A DNA stretch of 64,000 nt from Sphingomonas alpina. Lineage in GTDB: Bacteria > Pseudomonadota > Alphaproteobacteria > Sphingomonadales > Sphingomonadaceae. Shown one piece after another: positions 54,086 through 62,487 of this stretch. Within the stretch, counting starts at the first letter, position 1, and each line of letters begins with the position of its first letter. The notes beneath the pieces are model-generated. The model was given only the letters and a program-made list of their open reading frames with translations, was not told the origin of the DNA and made no database searches. Position numbers and translations under genes: made by a program. Where the stretch lies: NCBI RefSeq assembly GCF_014490665.1, contig NZ_CP061038.1, positions 4,114,501-4,178,500 on the forward strand, in the 5' to 3' direction.

Positions 54086-54571
54086 TTAAATTTGGTGATC
54101 GCCTGAAAGTCGGCGGTGATGATCGGCCATGGCTTGCGCCGACCAGTCGAGATCTCCGCCGCGCGCCATCCGTCGCTGATGACGGATCGTACCGATGAGC
54201 AGCAGCAGAATGATCGGATAGCTCCAGGCCGCAGCGAGGATCGCATAGACCACACGGATGGTATCCGAATCGATCGCCTTGATGAGATGCGCGCCGGCCC
54301 CCAGCCCTTGCATCGCTGCCACCCAGAGCGTCCACCAGCGGTCGGCGTAGAGTGCCAGCGCCACCAGCACGCCGAACAGAACCACATCGATCGCCATGAC
54401 GCCCAGATCCACATGGTAGAACCGTGCGGGAAAGCTTGCCTGAAGTACCATGCCCAAAACGACCGCCAAGGTCAGTGCGATCGCAGTGACCCGTTCGGGC
54501 GCGCCACCCCGCAGCAGCGCATAGCCCGAGACCAGCAGTTGAAGTCCGAGAAAGATATAGACCCTATCCAT
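54086..54571 (-). CDS. Hypothetical four-helix membrane protein
   Basis: The protein has 161 residues and is not recognised. Hydrophobic segments lie at about 5-20 (IFLGLQLLVSGYALL), 28-45 (VTAIALTLAVVLGMVLQ), 55-75 (LGVMAIDVVLFGVLVALAL) and 110-128 (VVYAILAAAWSYPIILLLLI). The C-terminus is basic and cytoplasmic in character (HQRRMARGGDLDWSAQAM). It lies 11 bp upstream of the wHTH gene on the same strand. Confidence 0.7.
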   Translation of the reverse strand: MDRVYIFLGLQLLVSGYALLRGGAPERVTAIALTLAVVLGMVLQASFPARFYHVDLGVMAIDVVLFGVLVALALYADRWWTLWVAAMQGLGAGAHLIKAIDSDTIRVVYAILAAAWSYPIILLLLIGTIRHQRRMARGGDLDWSAQAMADHHRRLSGDHQI

Positions 54572-54619
54572 GCCCCAACCGGACCATTCCTTTCATGACC
54601 CGGTCCAGGACCGGTTGAC

Positions 54620-54970
54620 TTACGCGGCCGCAACAAGCCGGAGCGGCTCGTCCATGCTCTTGGGATCCTCGGTCGGCGGACATTCCGAGATATCGCCATA
54701 GCCGGTGATGCCGATTTCGTGACGAACCTCGGCAAGGATGCGATGTGCCTCGACGAACGATTGACGCGCCTTGACCAGTGCGCTCGCCCCTTCAGAAACT
54801 AGGCGAAATGCCTCCAGGCCGGTGCCAAAGGGCAGATTGGCGTTCTGACGTGCCTGTAACATGGTGACCATGCATTGCGCGGCCTGGGTCGCGGCATGGT
54901 CGGCCGCAGCCTCGGCTTGCAGAAAATCCCTGGTCACGATCTCGTTTGCCTGACGGCGTTGCTTCAACAT
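54620..54970 (-). CDS. Hypothetical helical protein
   Basis: The protein has 116 residues from ATG 54970 after GGGGAGGCGCAT. It is predicted mostly helical (KQRRQANEIVTRDFLQAEAA; ALVKARQSFVEAHRILAEVR) with a hydrophilic C-terminus (GDISECPPTEDPKSMDEPLR). Phasin-like helical packing is possible, but no family is recognised. Confidence 0.7.
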   Translation of the reverse strand: MLKQRRQANEIVTRDFLQAEAAADHAATQAAQCMVTMLQARQNANLPFGTGLEAFRLVSEGASALVKARQSFVEAHRILAEVRHEIGITGYGDISECPPTEDPKSMDEPLRLVAAA

Positions 54971-55006
54971 ATGCGCCTCCCCAGCCGCTTCTCGCGGCAT
55001 ATTTCG

Positions 55007-55501
55007 TCAGCGCGATAGATCGATGCGATTCTCGCGGAGCTTGTCCGTGAGCGTCGCCGCGATGTTGAGCAAAGCGCCAGTCGCGACCGCTATCCCGACC
55101 ATCAGGGCAAGGATGATGCCGGCACGCTGGAGCTTCGTCAGTTCGTTTCGCGCATCCCCGTTGATCCGCCCGGCGGGTGCAAACCCGAAGAGGCGGCGAC
55201 CAAACCCGGACGGTGTGGCCGTGTAACGGGGTGGGCCTTCGATGGCCGATGGCGCAACGTCGATTGGTTCATATGCGATTGGTTCGTATGTCTGGCCGCC
55301 CTCATGATCGGCGAGCCGACGCGCCGCATCGAAGCGCGAGGCTGCACCCAGGGCAGCGACGGCGCGCTCGATCCGCTTGTCGACGGAATGCGGGGAGATA
55401 TTGAGGACCTGCGCAATCTCCTTGGAGTTGCGACGCGTCAGTACGAGACGGAGGCACGCCCGTTGCGCTTCAGTAAGTTGATCGATCCCCCCAGACGGCA
55501 T
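55007..55501 (-). CDS. LuxR-type HTH protein with C-terminal membrane helix
   Basis: The protein has 164 residues. The DNA-binding domain comes first: LTEAQRACLRLVLTRRNSKE followed by IAQVLNISPHSVDKRIERAV and ALGAASRFDAARRLADH, a clear LuxR/GerE HTH with no receiver domain. After a linker, one hydrophobic helix (AGIILALMVGIAVATGALLN) precedes a short basic tail. The start at Met 55501 is preferred over a GTG at 55627 that lacks a ribosome-binding site. It is probably an inner-membrane-tethered transcription regulator. Confidence 0.8.
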   Translation of the reverse strand: MPSGGIDQLTEAQRACLRLVLTRRNSKEIAQVLNISPHSVDKRIERAVAALGAASRFDAARRLADHEGGQTYEPIAYEPIDVAPSAIEGPPRYTATPSGFGRRLFGFAPAGRINGDARNELTKLQRAGIILALMVGIAVATGALLNIAATLTDKLRENRIDLSR

Positions 55502-55635
55502 AGCGCCATTGTAGCTCCATTTTGGATCAGAGCAACGAATCGTGCGGCCGCGCGAAATGAGAGCGTCGGATGGCAAATTACCGAGAATGCGCGAAAGAAT
55601 CGCGGTACACGAATCCTGTACCGCCACTGAAAGGG

Positions 55636-55863
55636 TTAGGAGATCCGGCCGATCTCCGCCTTCAGATCAGCGTCGGCGCGCAGGATATCGAGCGCCATCG
55701 CGATATAGTTTCCCGCCACCGACTGATCGATCGCGTCGCATACGCGGACCAGCGAATCGCCGACCGCGATCAACCGCCGGATCGTTTCAGCCTCGCTGAG
55801 ATCACCGGTCAACCAGCGTTCCGGCATGATCGATTCCGGGAACATGTCGCTGTTCAACATCAT
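55636..55863 (-). CDS. Hypothetical 75-residue protein coupled to chorismate mutase
   Basis: The sequence MMLNSDMFPESIMPERWLTG then DLSEAETIRRLIAVGDSLVR and VCDAIDQSVAGNYIAMALDI is mainly helical, with no signal or membrane segment. The start ATG overlaps the chorismate mutase stop (ATGA), which supports it as a real gene. The function is not recognised. Confidence 0.75.
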   Translation of the reverse strand: MMLNSDMFPESIMPERWLTGDLSEAETIRRLIAVGDSLVRVCDAIDQSVAGNYIAMALDILRADADLKAEIGRIS

Positions 55864-56150
55864 GCCAGCTCCCCACCCTGCAATCGCTCGTGATGACGAA
55901 TCACCTCGTCGATGATGAACCGCAGAAATTTTTCGCTGAATTCCGGATCAAGATTCGCGTCCTTGGCCAGCCCGCGAAGACGCGCGATCTGCGCTTCCTC
56001 GCGTCCCGGATCGGCTGGCGGCAGTCCTGCGACCGCCTTGTGGCGGCCGACCGCCTGAGTCACCTTGAAGCGCTCGGCGAGCAGAAAGACGAGTGCGGCA
56101 TCGATATTGTCGATGCTTTGGCGGTATCCCCGCAGCGTCTCGTCGGTCAC
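55860..56150 (-). CDS. Chorismate mutase (AroQ type)
   Basis: The protein has 96 residues. LRGYRQSIDNIDAALVFLLA followed by ERFKVTQAVGRHKAVAGLPP and DPGREEAQIARLRGLAKDAN is the all-helical AroQ pattern, with the Arg, Lys and Glu active-site positions in the RxxID-LLAxRxxxxxxVgxxK layout. It converts chorismate to prephenate. It heads the minus-strand run and is divergent from the polyprenyl synthase. Confidence 0.93.
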   Translation of the reverse strand: MTDETLRGYRQSIDNIDAALVFLLAERFKVTQAVGRHKAVAGLPPADPGREEAQIARLRGLAKDANLDPEFSEKFLRFIIDEVIRHHERLQGGELA

Positions 56151-56314
56151 CTATCGCAACTCCTTGCCCAATCCAGCCCTTCTTGCTGACGCGAACACGC
56201 ATGCGCAACCCTGAAAGGCTTGCCTTTGGTGCCCCACGCCGCCACATCGCACAGTAATATGAGCGCCACCATCCACCGCCTCGACGCGCGCGCCGCCCGC
56301 CTTCGCTTGAACCG

Positions 56315-57274
56315 ATGGTTCAGCTGGTCGCGGGTGATCTCAACCTGGTCAATGCGGTCATTCTTGACCGTATGCAGTCGCAGATACCGTTGATCCCCGA
56401 ACTCGCCGGTCATCTGATCGCTGGCGGCGGGAAACGCATGCGGCCCATGCTGACCCTGGCGAGCGCAAGGCTGCTCGGCTATTCGGGCAATCGCCATCAC
56501 CGGCTCGCCGCCGCGGTCGAATTCATTCATACCGCCACCCTGCTGCACGACGATGTCGTCGACGGATCGGACCTGCGTCGCGGCAAGCGCACCGCCAATC
56601 TGATCTGGGGCAACCCTGCAAGCGTGCTGGTCGGCGACTTCCTGTTCAGCCGCTCGTTCGAACTGATGGTCGAAGACGGCAGCCTCAAGGTGCTGAAGAT
56701 TCTGTCCAACGCCAGCGCGGTGATCGCCGAGGGCGAAGTCAATCAGCTGACCGCGGCGCGGCGCATCGATATCGGCGAAGAACGCTATCTCGATATCATC
56801 GGGGCGAAGACCGCAGCGTTGTTCGCCGCGGCCTGCCGCATCGCCGCCGTCGTTGCCGAACGGCCCGAAGCCGAAGAGGCCGCGCTCGACGCTTATGGCC
56901 GCAATCTCGGTATCGCGTTTCAGCTGGTCGACGATGCGATCGATTATGTTTCCGACGCGGGGACGATGGGCAAGGATGCCGGCGACGATTTCCGCGAGGG
57001 CAAGGCGACATTGCCGGTGATCCTCGCTTATGCCCGGGGTTCAGCAGAGGATCGCGTGTTCTGGAAAGCGGCGATGGAGGGCCATCGCGCGAGCGACGAA
57101 GATTTCGCGCATGCCGTATCGCTGATCCGCTCGAGCCATGCGGTCGACGACACGCTGGCGCGCGCGCGCCATTACGGTCAGCGTGCGATCGATGCGCTTG
57201 GCGGCTTTGCCGGCGGCGCGGCCAAGGACGCGATGGTCGAAGCGGTCGAATTTGCGGTGGCGCGGGCATATTGA
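56315..57274 (+). CDS. ispB: Polyprenyl (octaprenyl-type) diphosphate synthase
   Basis: The protein has 319 residues from ATG 56315. The first Asp-rich motif is LLHDDVVDGSDLRRGKRTAN and the second is FQLVDDAIDYVSDAGTMGKD. VNQLTAARRIDIGEERYLDI is typical. It makes the isoprenoid side chain of ubiquinone. No ribosome-binding site precedes ATG 56315; in-frame sequence just upstream reads PSLEP before the Met, while an out-of-frame ATG at 56259 starts MSATIHRLDARAA. A frameshift near the true start is possible. The stop overlaps the next gene by 4 bp. Confidence 0.92.
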   Translation: MVQLVAGDLNLVNAVILDRMQSQIPLIPELAGHLIAGGGKRMRPMLTLASARLLGYSGNRHHRLAAAVEFIHTATLLHDDVVDGSDLRRGKRTANLIWGNPASVLVGDFLFSRSFELMVEDGSLKVLKILSNASAVIAEGEVNQLTAARRIDIGEERYLDIIGAKTAALFAAACRIAAVVAERPEAEEAALDAYGRNLGIAFQLVDDAIDYVSDAGTMGKDAGDDFREGKATLPVILAYARGSAEDRVFWKAAMEGHRASDEDFAHAVSLIRSSHAVDDTLARARHYGQRAIDALGGFAGGAAKDAMVEAVEFAVARAY

Positions 57275-58623
57275 CCCAGCGCGGCTGCCACCGTCCGATC
57301 CGGATGATGGGTGTGGCAGTCGTGGTGACGGTGTCACCGCCTTGCTTGGCGCAATCCGCCCCGAGACCACCTTTCACGATTTCCGCCACCACCCGCGCCC
57401 GGGTGGAGATGATCGAGAATCAGGCCCGGGCCGGTTTCGAGCGTAATGACACGCTGGTCACGTTCCGCACCATCATCGCGGCCGAATATGGTCCCGGTCC
57501 GGTCCGCATCGGTGGCGAGCTTTACGACAGCCGGGCCTATTCGATCTCGCCGCGCAGCCCGGTCAGCACCAGCGAAGTCAATGCGCTTGAACTGGTCCAG
57601 GCTTATGTCAGGGCGGATCTGGGTGGTGCGCTCGGCACGCAGGTCCAGGCCGGCCGCTTCACGCTTGACCTCGGGTCGCGCCGCATCGTCGCCAATGACG
57701 ATTATCGCAACACCACGAACGGCTATACCGGGGTGCGAGTCGATCTCGCGCCTTCCAAGCATTTCAGCGCAACACTCTTCTACGCCCTGCCACAGGTGCG
57801 GCTGCCATCGGGTGGCGCTGCGCTGCGCGCCAACCGGGTGGAAATCGATCGCGAAAGCTTCGACCTGCGCTTCTGGGGCGCGACTGTGCGGCGCAGACAA
57901 GCGATCGGCCCGTTCGACGTCGATGCCGCCTGGTTCCGGCTCGACGAACGCGACCGGCCCGACCTGCCGACTCGCGACCGGCATCTCACCACGCTCAGCG
58001 CTCGGCTGATCAAGGCACCAGCGGCCGGGCAATGGGATGCCGAGGGCGAACTCTTCCATCAGGGCGGCTCGATCAATGCCGATGCAACCGCAGCCGCCGC
58101 ACGCTTGCCGGTCTCGGCCTGGTCGGCGCATGGCGAGATCGGCTACAGCTTCGCCGCCGCCTGGAAACCGCGCCTGTCGTTCGAATATGAATATGCCAGC
58201 GGCGACGATCGTGGCGGACGCTTCACCCGCTTCGATCCGGTGTTCGGCTCGCGGCGTGCCGATTATGCGCCGTCGGGAATCTACAGCACGCTGGCACGCT
58301 CCAATATCAGCTCACCCGCAATCCGGCTCGAGGCAGTGCCCCACAAGCGCCTCGAAACGATGATCAGCTATCGCGAAATGTGGCTCGCCTCCGGCCAGGA
58401 TGCGTTTTCCTCCTCGGGCGTGCGCGATGCGAGCGGCGCTTCGGGTCGTTATGCCGGTCGCCAGATCGAAGGCCGTGTGCGCTGGTGGGCGATCGCCAAG
58501 CGGCTGCAGCTGGAAGCGAGCGGCGCGCTACTCGACAAGGGCCGCTTCCTGAAGCGCGCCCCCAACGCACAGCCTGGTGGCGACACGCGATACCTCTCGC
58601 TCAACGCCAGCGTCTTCTTCTAA
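57271..58623 (+). CDS. Alginate-export-type outer-membrane porin
   Basis: The protein has 450 residues. The start is taken as TTG 57271, overlapping the ispB stop (TTGA), because it gives a basic N-region (RGCHRPIR) before the signal helix (MMGVAVVVTVSPPCLAQS). The mature part is a beta barrel with the alginate-export family signatures TRARVEMIENQARAGFERND, VQAGRFTLDLGSRRIVANDD and LSFEYEYASGDDRGGRFTRF, ending on Phe. It may export or import a polyanionic saccharide. No alginate synthesis genes are next to it. Confidence 0.85.
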   Translation: MTQRGCHRPIRMMGVAVVVTVSPPCLAQSAPRPPFTISATTRARVEMIENQARAGFERNDTLVTFRTIIAAEYGPGPVRIGGELYDSRAYSISPRSPVSTSEVNALELVQAYVRADLGGALGTQVQAGRFTLDLGSRRIVANDDYRNTTNGYTGVRVDLAPSKHFSATLFYALPQVRLPSGGAALRANRVEIDRESFDLRFWGATVRRRQAIGPFDVDAAWFRLDERDRPDLPTRDRHLTTLSARLIKAPAAGQWDAEGELFHQGGSINADATAAAARLPVSAWSAHGEIGYSFAAAWKPRLSFEYEYASGDDRGGRFTRFDPVFGSRRADYAPSGIYSTLARSNISSPAIRLEAVPHKRLETMISYREMWLASGQDAFSSSGVRDASGASGRYAGRQIEGRVRWWAIAKRLQLEASGALLDKGRFLKRAPNAQPGGDTRYLSLNASVFF

Positions 58624-58692
58624 CCCCGGTAAACCGGAATTGGCGCTATCCGCGACCCATTCGCCTGTGCGAAACACTCCGGCATCCGCTTT

Positions 58693-61152
58693 ATGACCAT
58701 GCTCCCGATCCATGCCGTGCTGCCGGACCTGCTCGCTGCTTTGCGCGAGCGGTCGAACGCCGTGCTGGTCGCGCCGCCGGGCGCCGGCAAGACCACGGCG
58801 GTCGCGCCCGCTTTGCTCGATCAGCCATGGTGCAGCGGCGAGATTCTGCTCCTCTCCCCGCGCCGCCTCGCCGCGCGCGCGGCGGGCGAGCGCATGGCGA
58901 GCCTGGCGGGAGAACCGGTCGGCCAGACCTTCGGCTATGCGACGCGCATGGACAGCAAGCGCTCGGCCGCGACGCGCGTGACGGTCGTGACCGAAGGTAT
59001 TTTCGTCAATCGCATCCAGGCCGACCCCGAACTGGCCGGCGTGTCGGCGGTGCTGTTCGATGAAGTCCATGAGCGCAGCCTCGACAGTGATTTCGGCCTC
59101 GCACTCGCACTCGATGCGCAGGCCGGTCTGCGCCCCGACCTCAGGCTGGTGGCAATGTCGGCGACGCTCGACGGCGCGCGCTTCTCGAGCCTGATGGGCG
59201 ACGCCGCGGTGATCGAAAGCGCGGGCCGAAGCTATCCGCTGACCGTGCACCATATCGGCCGTGCCGCCGAAGCGCGGATCGAGGACTCGATTGCAGCGGC
59301 GGTTCGGACCGCCTTGCGCGAACAAGAGGGCGGCATTCTCGCCTTCCTGCCCGGGGTCGCCGAGATCGAACGCACCGCCGAACGGCTTGAGGGGCTCAGC
59401 AACAATATCATTCTGCACCGCCTGCATGGTAGCCTCGATCCGCAAGCGCAGCGCGCAGCGATCGCGCCCGACCGCGAGGGCTTGCGCAAGGTGGTGCTGG
59501 CCACCTCGATCGCCGAGACCAGCCTGACGCTCGACGGGATTCGCGTGGTGATCGATTCCGGGCTTGCCCGGCGGCCGCGCTATGACCGTGCGGCGGGCAT
59601 GACCCGGCTGGTCACCGAGCGCGCGAGCCAGGCCGCCGTCACGCAGCGCGCCGGCCGCGCCGCGCGGCAGGGGCCGGGCGTCGCCTATCGCTTGTGGGAG
59701 GAAGCCGCGACCGCCGGCCTGCCGCGCTTCGACCCGCCCGAGATACTCGAAGCCGATCTGTCGGCGCTGACGCTCGATTGCGCTTTGTGGGGCGTGGCCG
59801 ATCCGCGCGCGCTGAGCTGGCTCGACCCGCCGCCCGAAGCCGCGGTCGCAGAAGCGCGGTCGCGACTCGCCGCGCTGACCGCGATCGATATGGATGGCCG
59901 GCCGACCGCGCATGGCAAGGCCATCGCCAGACTGCCGCTGCCGCCGCGCCTGGGCCATATGCTGGTGCGTGCGGGCGAGCTTGGGCTGGCCGAGACAGCG
60001 GCGCAGATCGCCGTGCTGCTCGGCGAACGCGGGCTGGGCGGCACTGATGTCGATCTCGAATCGCGACTGCGGCGCTGGCGTAGCGAGCGCGGACCGCGCG
60101 CCGAGGCCGGGCGCAAGCTGGCGAAGCGATGGGCCAGCTTGGTCGCGTCGCAGCCGGGTACAACGGAAGAGGTCGGCTTGTGCGTCGCGCTGGCCTTTCC
60201 CGACCGTATCGCGCGGCGTCGTGATGCGTCGGGCGAGAGCTGGGCGTCGGCGGGCGGGCGCGGCTTCAAGCTTGACGGCGCCACGTCGCTGGCGCGCAAT
60301 GACTGGCTCGCGGTTGCCGAGACGCAGGGCATGGCCGCGGGTGCGCGCATTCTGTCCGCCGCGCCGATCGACCTTGCCACGGTCGAGACGCTGTTCGGCG
60401 ACCGCATCGAGACGCGGCGCAGCGTGACGTTCGACGCAGCGACCGGCGGCATCCAGGCGATCCGCGAGCGGCGGCTCGGCGCGATCCGCCTGTCGGGCGG
60501 CCCGGACAGCGCAGCCGACCCGGCGGAGATCAGCGCGGCACTGCTAAAGGGCGTCTGCGACCATGGGCTTGCGCGGCTGCCATGGAGCGAGGCCGCACTG
60601 GCGCTGCGCCACCGCGCCGATTTCGCCGCCGCGCATGGCGGGACCGAGCTCGCGCTCGACGATGCAGCCTTGCTGGCGCGCGCGGACGAATGGCTCACGC
60701 CGCTGCTGGAGAAGAAGCGCCGGCTCGACGCGATCGAACCGGGCGCACTGACCGAAGCCTTGCGTAACATCATCGGCTGGGACGCGATGCGGACCATCGA
60801 CCGGCTTGCCCCGACGCATTTCGACAGTCCGGCGGGCAGCAGCCACCCGATCGACTATGCCGCCGAGGGCGGCCCGCGCGTCGACCTGCGGCCCCAGGCC
60901 CTGTTCGGCCTCGCCACGCATCCGACGGTCGGCGGCGGCCGGGTGCCGCTGGTGCTGAGCCTCACCTCGCCGGCCGGACGCCCGATCCAGACCACCCGCG
61001 ACCTGCCCGGTTTCTGGGCGGGAAGCTGGGCCGCGGTGGCCAAGGAAATGCGCGGCCGCTATCCGCGCCACCCCTGGCCGGACGATCCGGCCGGGGCGAT
61101 TGCGACCACCCGCACGAAAAATGCGGATGCGCGCCGGGCGCAACCGCGATAG
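58693..61152 (+). CDS. hrpB: ATP-dependent helicase HrpB
   Basis: The protein has 819 residues, the normal length. Walker A is VAPPGAGKTTAVAPALLDQP and the DEVH box is VLFDEVHERSLDSDFGLAL (residues 123-126). VVLATSIAETSLTLDGIRVV and ERASQAAVTQRAGRAARQGP are motifs V and VI of DEAH helicases. The C-terminal HrpB domain ends with PGFWAGSW-like LPGFWAGSWAAVAKEMRGRY and PRHPWPDDP. It is a DExH-type helicase of poorly defined role. Confidence 0.96.
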   Translation: MTMLPIHAVLPDLLAALRERSNAVLVAPPGAGKTTAVAPALLDQPWCSGEILLLSPRRLAARAAGERMASLAGEPVGQTFGYATRMDSKRSAATRVTVVTEGIFVNRIQADPELAGVSAVLFDEVHERSLDSDFGLALALDAQAGLRPDLRLVAMSATLDGARFSSLMGDAAVIESAGRSYPLTVHHIGRAAEARIEDSIAAAVRTALREQEGGILAFLPGVAEIERTAERLEGLSNNIILHRLHGSLDPQAQRAAIAPDREGLRKVVLATSIAETSLTLDGIRVVIDSGLARRPRYDRAAGMTRLVTERASQAAVTQRAGRAARQGPGVAYRLWEEAATAGLPRFDPPEILEADLSALTLDCALWGVADPRALSWLDPPPEAAVAEARSRLAALTAIDMDGRPTAHGKAIARLPLPPRLGHMLVRAGELGLAETAAQIAVLLGERGLGGTDVDLESRLRRWRSERGPRAEAGRKLAKRWASLVASQPGTTEEVGLCVALAFPDRIARRRDASGESWASAGGRGFKLDGATSLARNDWLAVAETQGMAAGARILSAAPIDLATVETLFGDRIETRRSVTFDAATGGIQAIRERRLGAIRLSGGPDSAADPAEISAALLKGVCDHGLARLPWSEAALALRHRADFAAAHGGTELALDDAALLARADEWLTPLLEKKRRLDAIEPGALTEALRNIIGWDAMRTIDRLAPTHFDSPAGSSHPIDYAAEGGPRVDLRPQALFGLATHPTVGGGRVPLVLSLTSPAGRPIQTTRDLPGFWAGSWAAVAKEMRGRYPRHPWPDDPAGAIATTRTKNADARRAQPR

Positions 61153-61195
61153 AGGTTCGCCAAGACCTGCCCCAAGATCTGCCGAGAGAATGACC

Positions 61196-61477
61196 ATGCC
61201 CACCGCCCGCATCTTTCAGCGCCCCAAAAATGCCATGCAGTCGGGCCGCGCCCGCACTCAGGCCTGGGTGCTCGAATTCGAACCTGCCGAGGCGAAGCGA
61301 CCCGACCCGCTGACCGGCTGGGCCGGCTCGGGCGATACGCGCGACCAGGTGCGGCTCAACTTCCCGACGCTCGAGGCGGCCACCGCCTATGCCGAGCGCG
61401 AAGGCCTTGGCTTCCAGGTCGTCGCAGCACCGGAGCGCAAGCTGAAGCTTCAGGCCTACGCCGACAATTTCCGATGA
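61196..61477 (+). CDS. NDUFS4-like NADH dehydrogenase subunit
   Basis: The protein has 93 residues. ARIFQRPKNAMQSGRARTQA, WVLEFEPAEAKRPDPLTGWA and GSGDTRDQVRLNFPTLEAAT, AYAEREGLGFQVV match the 18-kDa (AQDQ/NDUFS4) accessory complex I subunit. It stabilises the peripheral arm next to the N module. ATG 61196 has GAGAG seven bases upstream, better than ATG 61190. The stop overlaps the next gene. Confidence 0.95.
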   Translation: MPTARIFQRPKNAMQSGRARTQAWVLEFEPAEAKRPDPLTGWAGSGDTRDQVRLNFPTLEAATAYAEREGLGFQVVAAPERKLKLQAYADNFR

Positions 61478-61818
61478 CGCCCAAGTCAGTCGTCCGCAAA
61501 TGGATCGCGGCGTTCAACCATGCCGACGCGGCCGCGCTGGCCGCACTTTATGCCGACAATGCGATCCATCATCCGGTCGCCAACGAGCCAATCGAGGGCG
61601 TCGGGGCGATTCGCGCCATGTTCGAGGCCGAGTTCGCTGCGGCGCAGATGGAATACGTGCCGGAAAATCTGTTCGAGGACGGCGAATGGGCGATCCTGGA
61701 ATGGCGCGATCCGACCGGGTTTCGCGGCTCCGGCTTTTTCCATGTGATCGACGGCAAGATCGCGCACCAGCGCGGCTATTGGGACCGGCTCAGCTTCGAA
61801 AAGCTGCATAAGGCCTGA
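61474..61818 (+). CDS. NTF2-like (SnoaL-type) protein
   Basis: The protein has 114 residues. KWIAAFNHADAAALAALYAD, NAIHHPVANEPIEGVGAIRA and GEWAILEWRDPTGFRGSGFF, DRLSFEKLHKA match small SnoaL-like ketosteroid-isomerase-fold proteins. The substrate is unknown. It starts in the ATGA overlap with the NDUFS4-like gene. Confidence 0.85.
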   Translation: MTPKSVVRKWIAAFNHADAAALAALYADNAIHHPVANEPIEGVGAIRAMFEAEFAAAQMEYVPENLFEDGEWAILEWRDPTGFRGSGFFHVIDGKIAHQRGYWDRLSFEKLHKA

Positions 61819-61854
61819 CGCCTGCGGGAGCATGAGGGCGACGCCGGCTCCAGC

Positions 61855-62343
61855 CTATTCGCGTGCATGGTAATATGGTGCTGCGTTGTATTGTGGCCCA
61901 GCTATTCTCTCGACTCGCTCCATCGCTTTGCGGAGTTCCTCCGCGATATTCGTTTCCTTCTCAGATGGCGGGGCAGGGCGCGCCCAGATTTTTGGGCGTC
62001 GCGCGCGCATCCATTGCAACGCGGCGGTGACATCGGGACGGACTTCGCGCTTGTAGCGGACAATTACCGGCTCTTCGGCCCCGACGGGGCGATAGACACT
62101 GACGGCTTCCTCCTCATAGCCGATCGCGCGCTCGTACAGCGCGCGCTCCACGCGGTCGTCGGCCACGTCCTTGCCGAGCCGGGTCGCCTCGGCGAACTCA
62201 GGGTAAGCAGCGCGCCAGCGAAAGATGGTGCTGCGCGCGACGCCGAACGCCGCGGCCAGCTCGCGATCGGTCAGGCCCTGGGCATAAAGCTCGCGAGCCT
62301 GGCGGACATAATCGGGGTCGAAGGTCGAGGGACGTGTTTCCAT
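61855..62343 (-). CDS. Orphan small-terminase-like HTH protein
   Basis: The protein has 162 residues from ATG 62343. YVRQARELYAQGLTDRELAA followed by AFGVARSTIFRWRAAYPEFA is the HTH seen in phage small terminase subunits. DRVERALYERAIGYEEEAVS, REVRPDVTAALQWMRARRPK also fit that family. No large terminase, portal or other phage gene is near, so it is a prophage remnant or a domesticated regulator. The longer ORF (to 62553) crosses an AT-rich promoter-like zone and is rejected. Confidence 0.75.
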   Translation of the reverse strand: METRPSTFDPDYVRQARELYAQGLTDRELAAAFGVARSTIFRWRAAYPEFAEATRLGKDVADDRVERALYERAIGYEEEAVSVYRPVGAEEPVIVRYKREVRPDVTAALQWMRARRPKIWARPAPPSEKETNIAEELRKAMERVERIAGPQYNAAPYYHARE

Positions 62344-62405
62344 GCTGCCGGGATAACGAGGCTTGCATGAGGGTTGAATCGAAGCGCACGATAAAGCGCG
62401 CAGGT

Positions 62406-62437
62406 GAGATATGGGACACCGGATTGTCCCATATCTT
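62406..62437. promoter_or_regulatory. GATATGGGACA palindrome upstream of the terminase-like gene
   Basis: GATATGGGACA (62408-62418) and TGTCCCATATC (62425-62435) are perfect 11-bp arms with a 6-bp centre. It lies 65 bp upstream of the minus-strand HTH gene and 50 bp upstream of the plus-strand hypothetical gene, in the 144-bp divergent gap, next to the AT-rich tract AATAATATAATTATATTTC. An operator for the HTH protein is plausible. It is related to the hairpin at 40836. Confidence 0.55.
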
Positions 62438-62487
62438 CGGTATGAACGTGAAATAATATAATTATATTTCAATGAGTTAATTAATAT

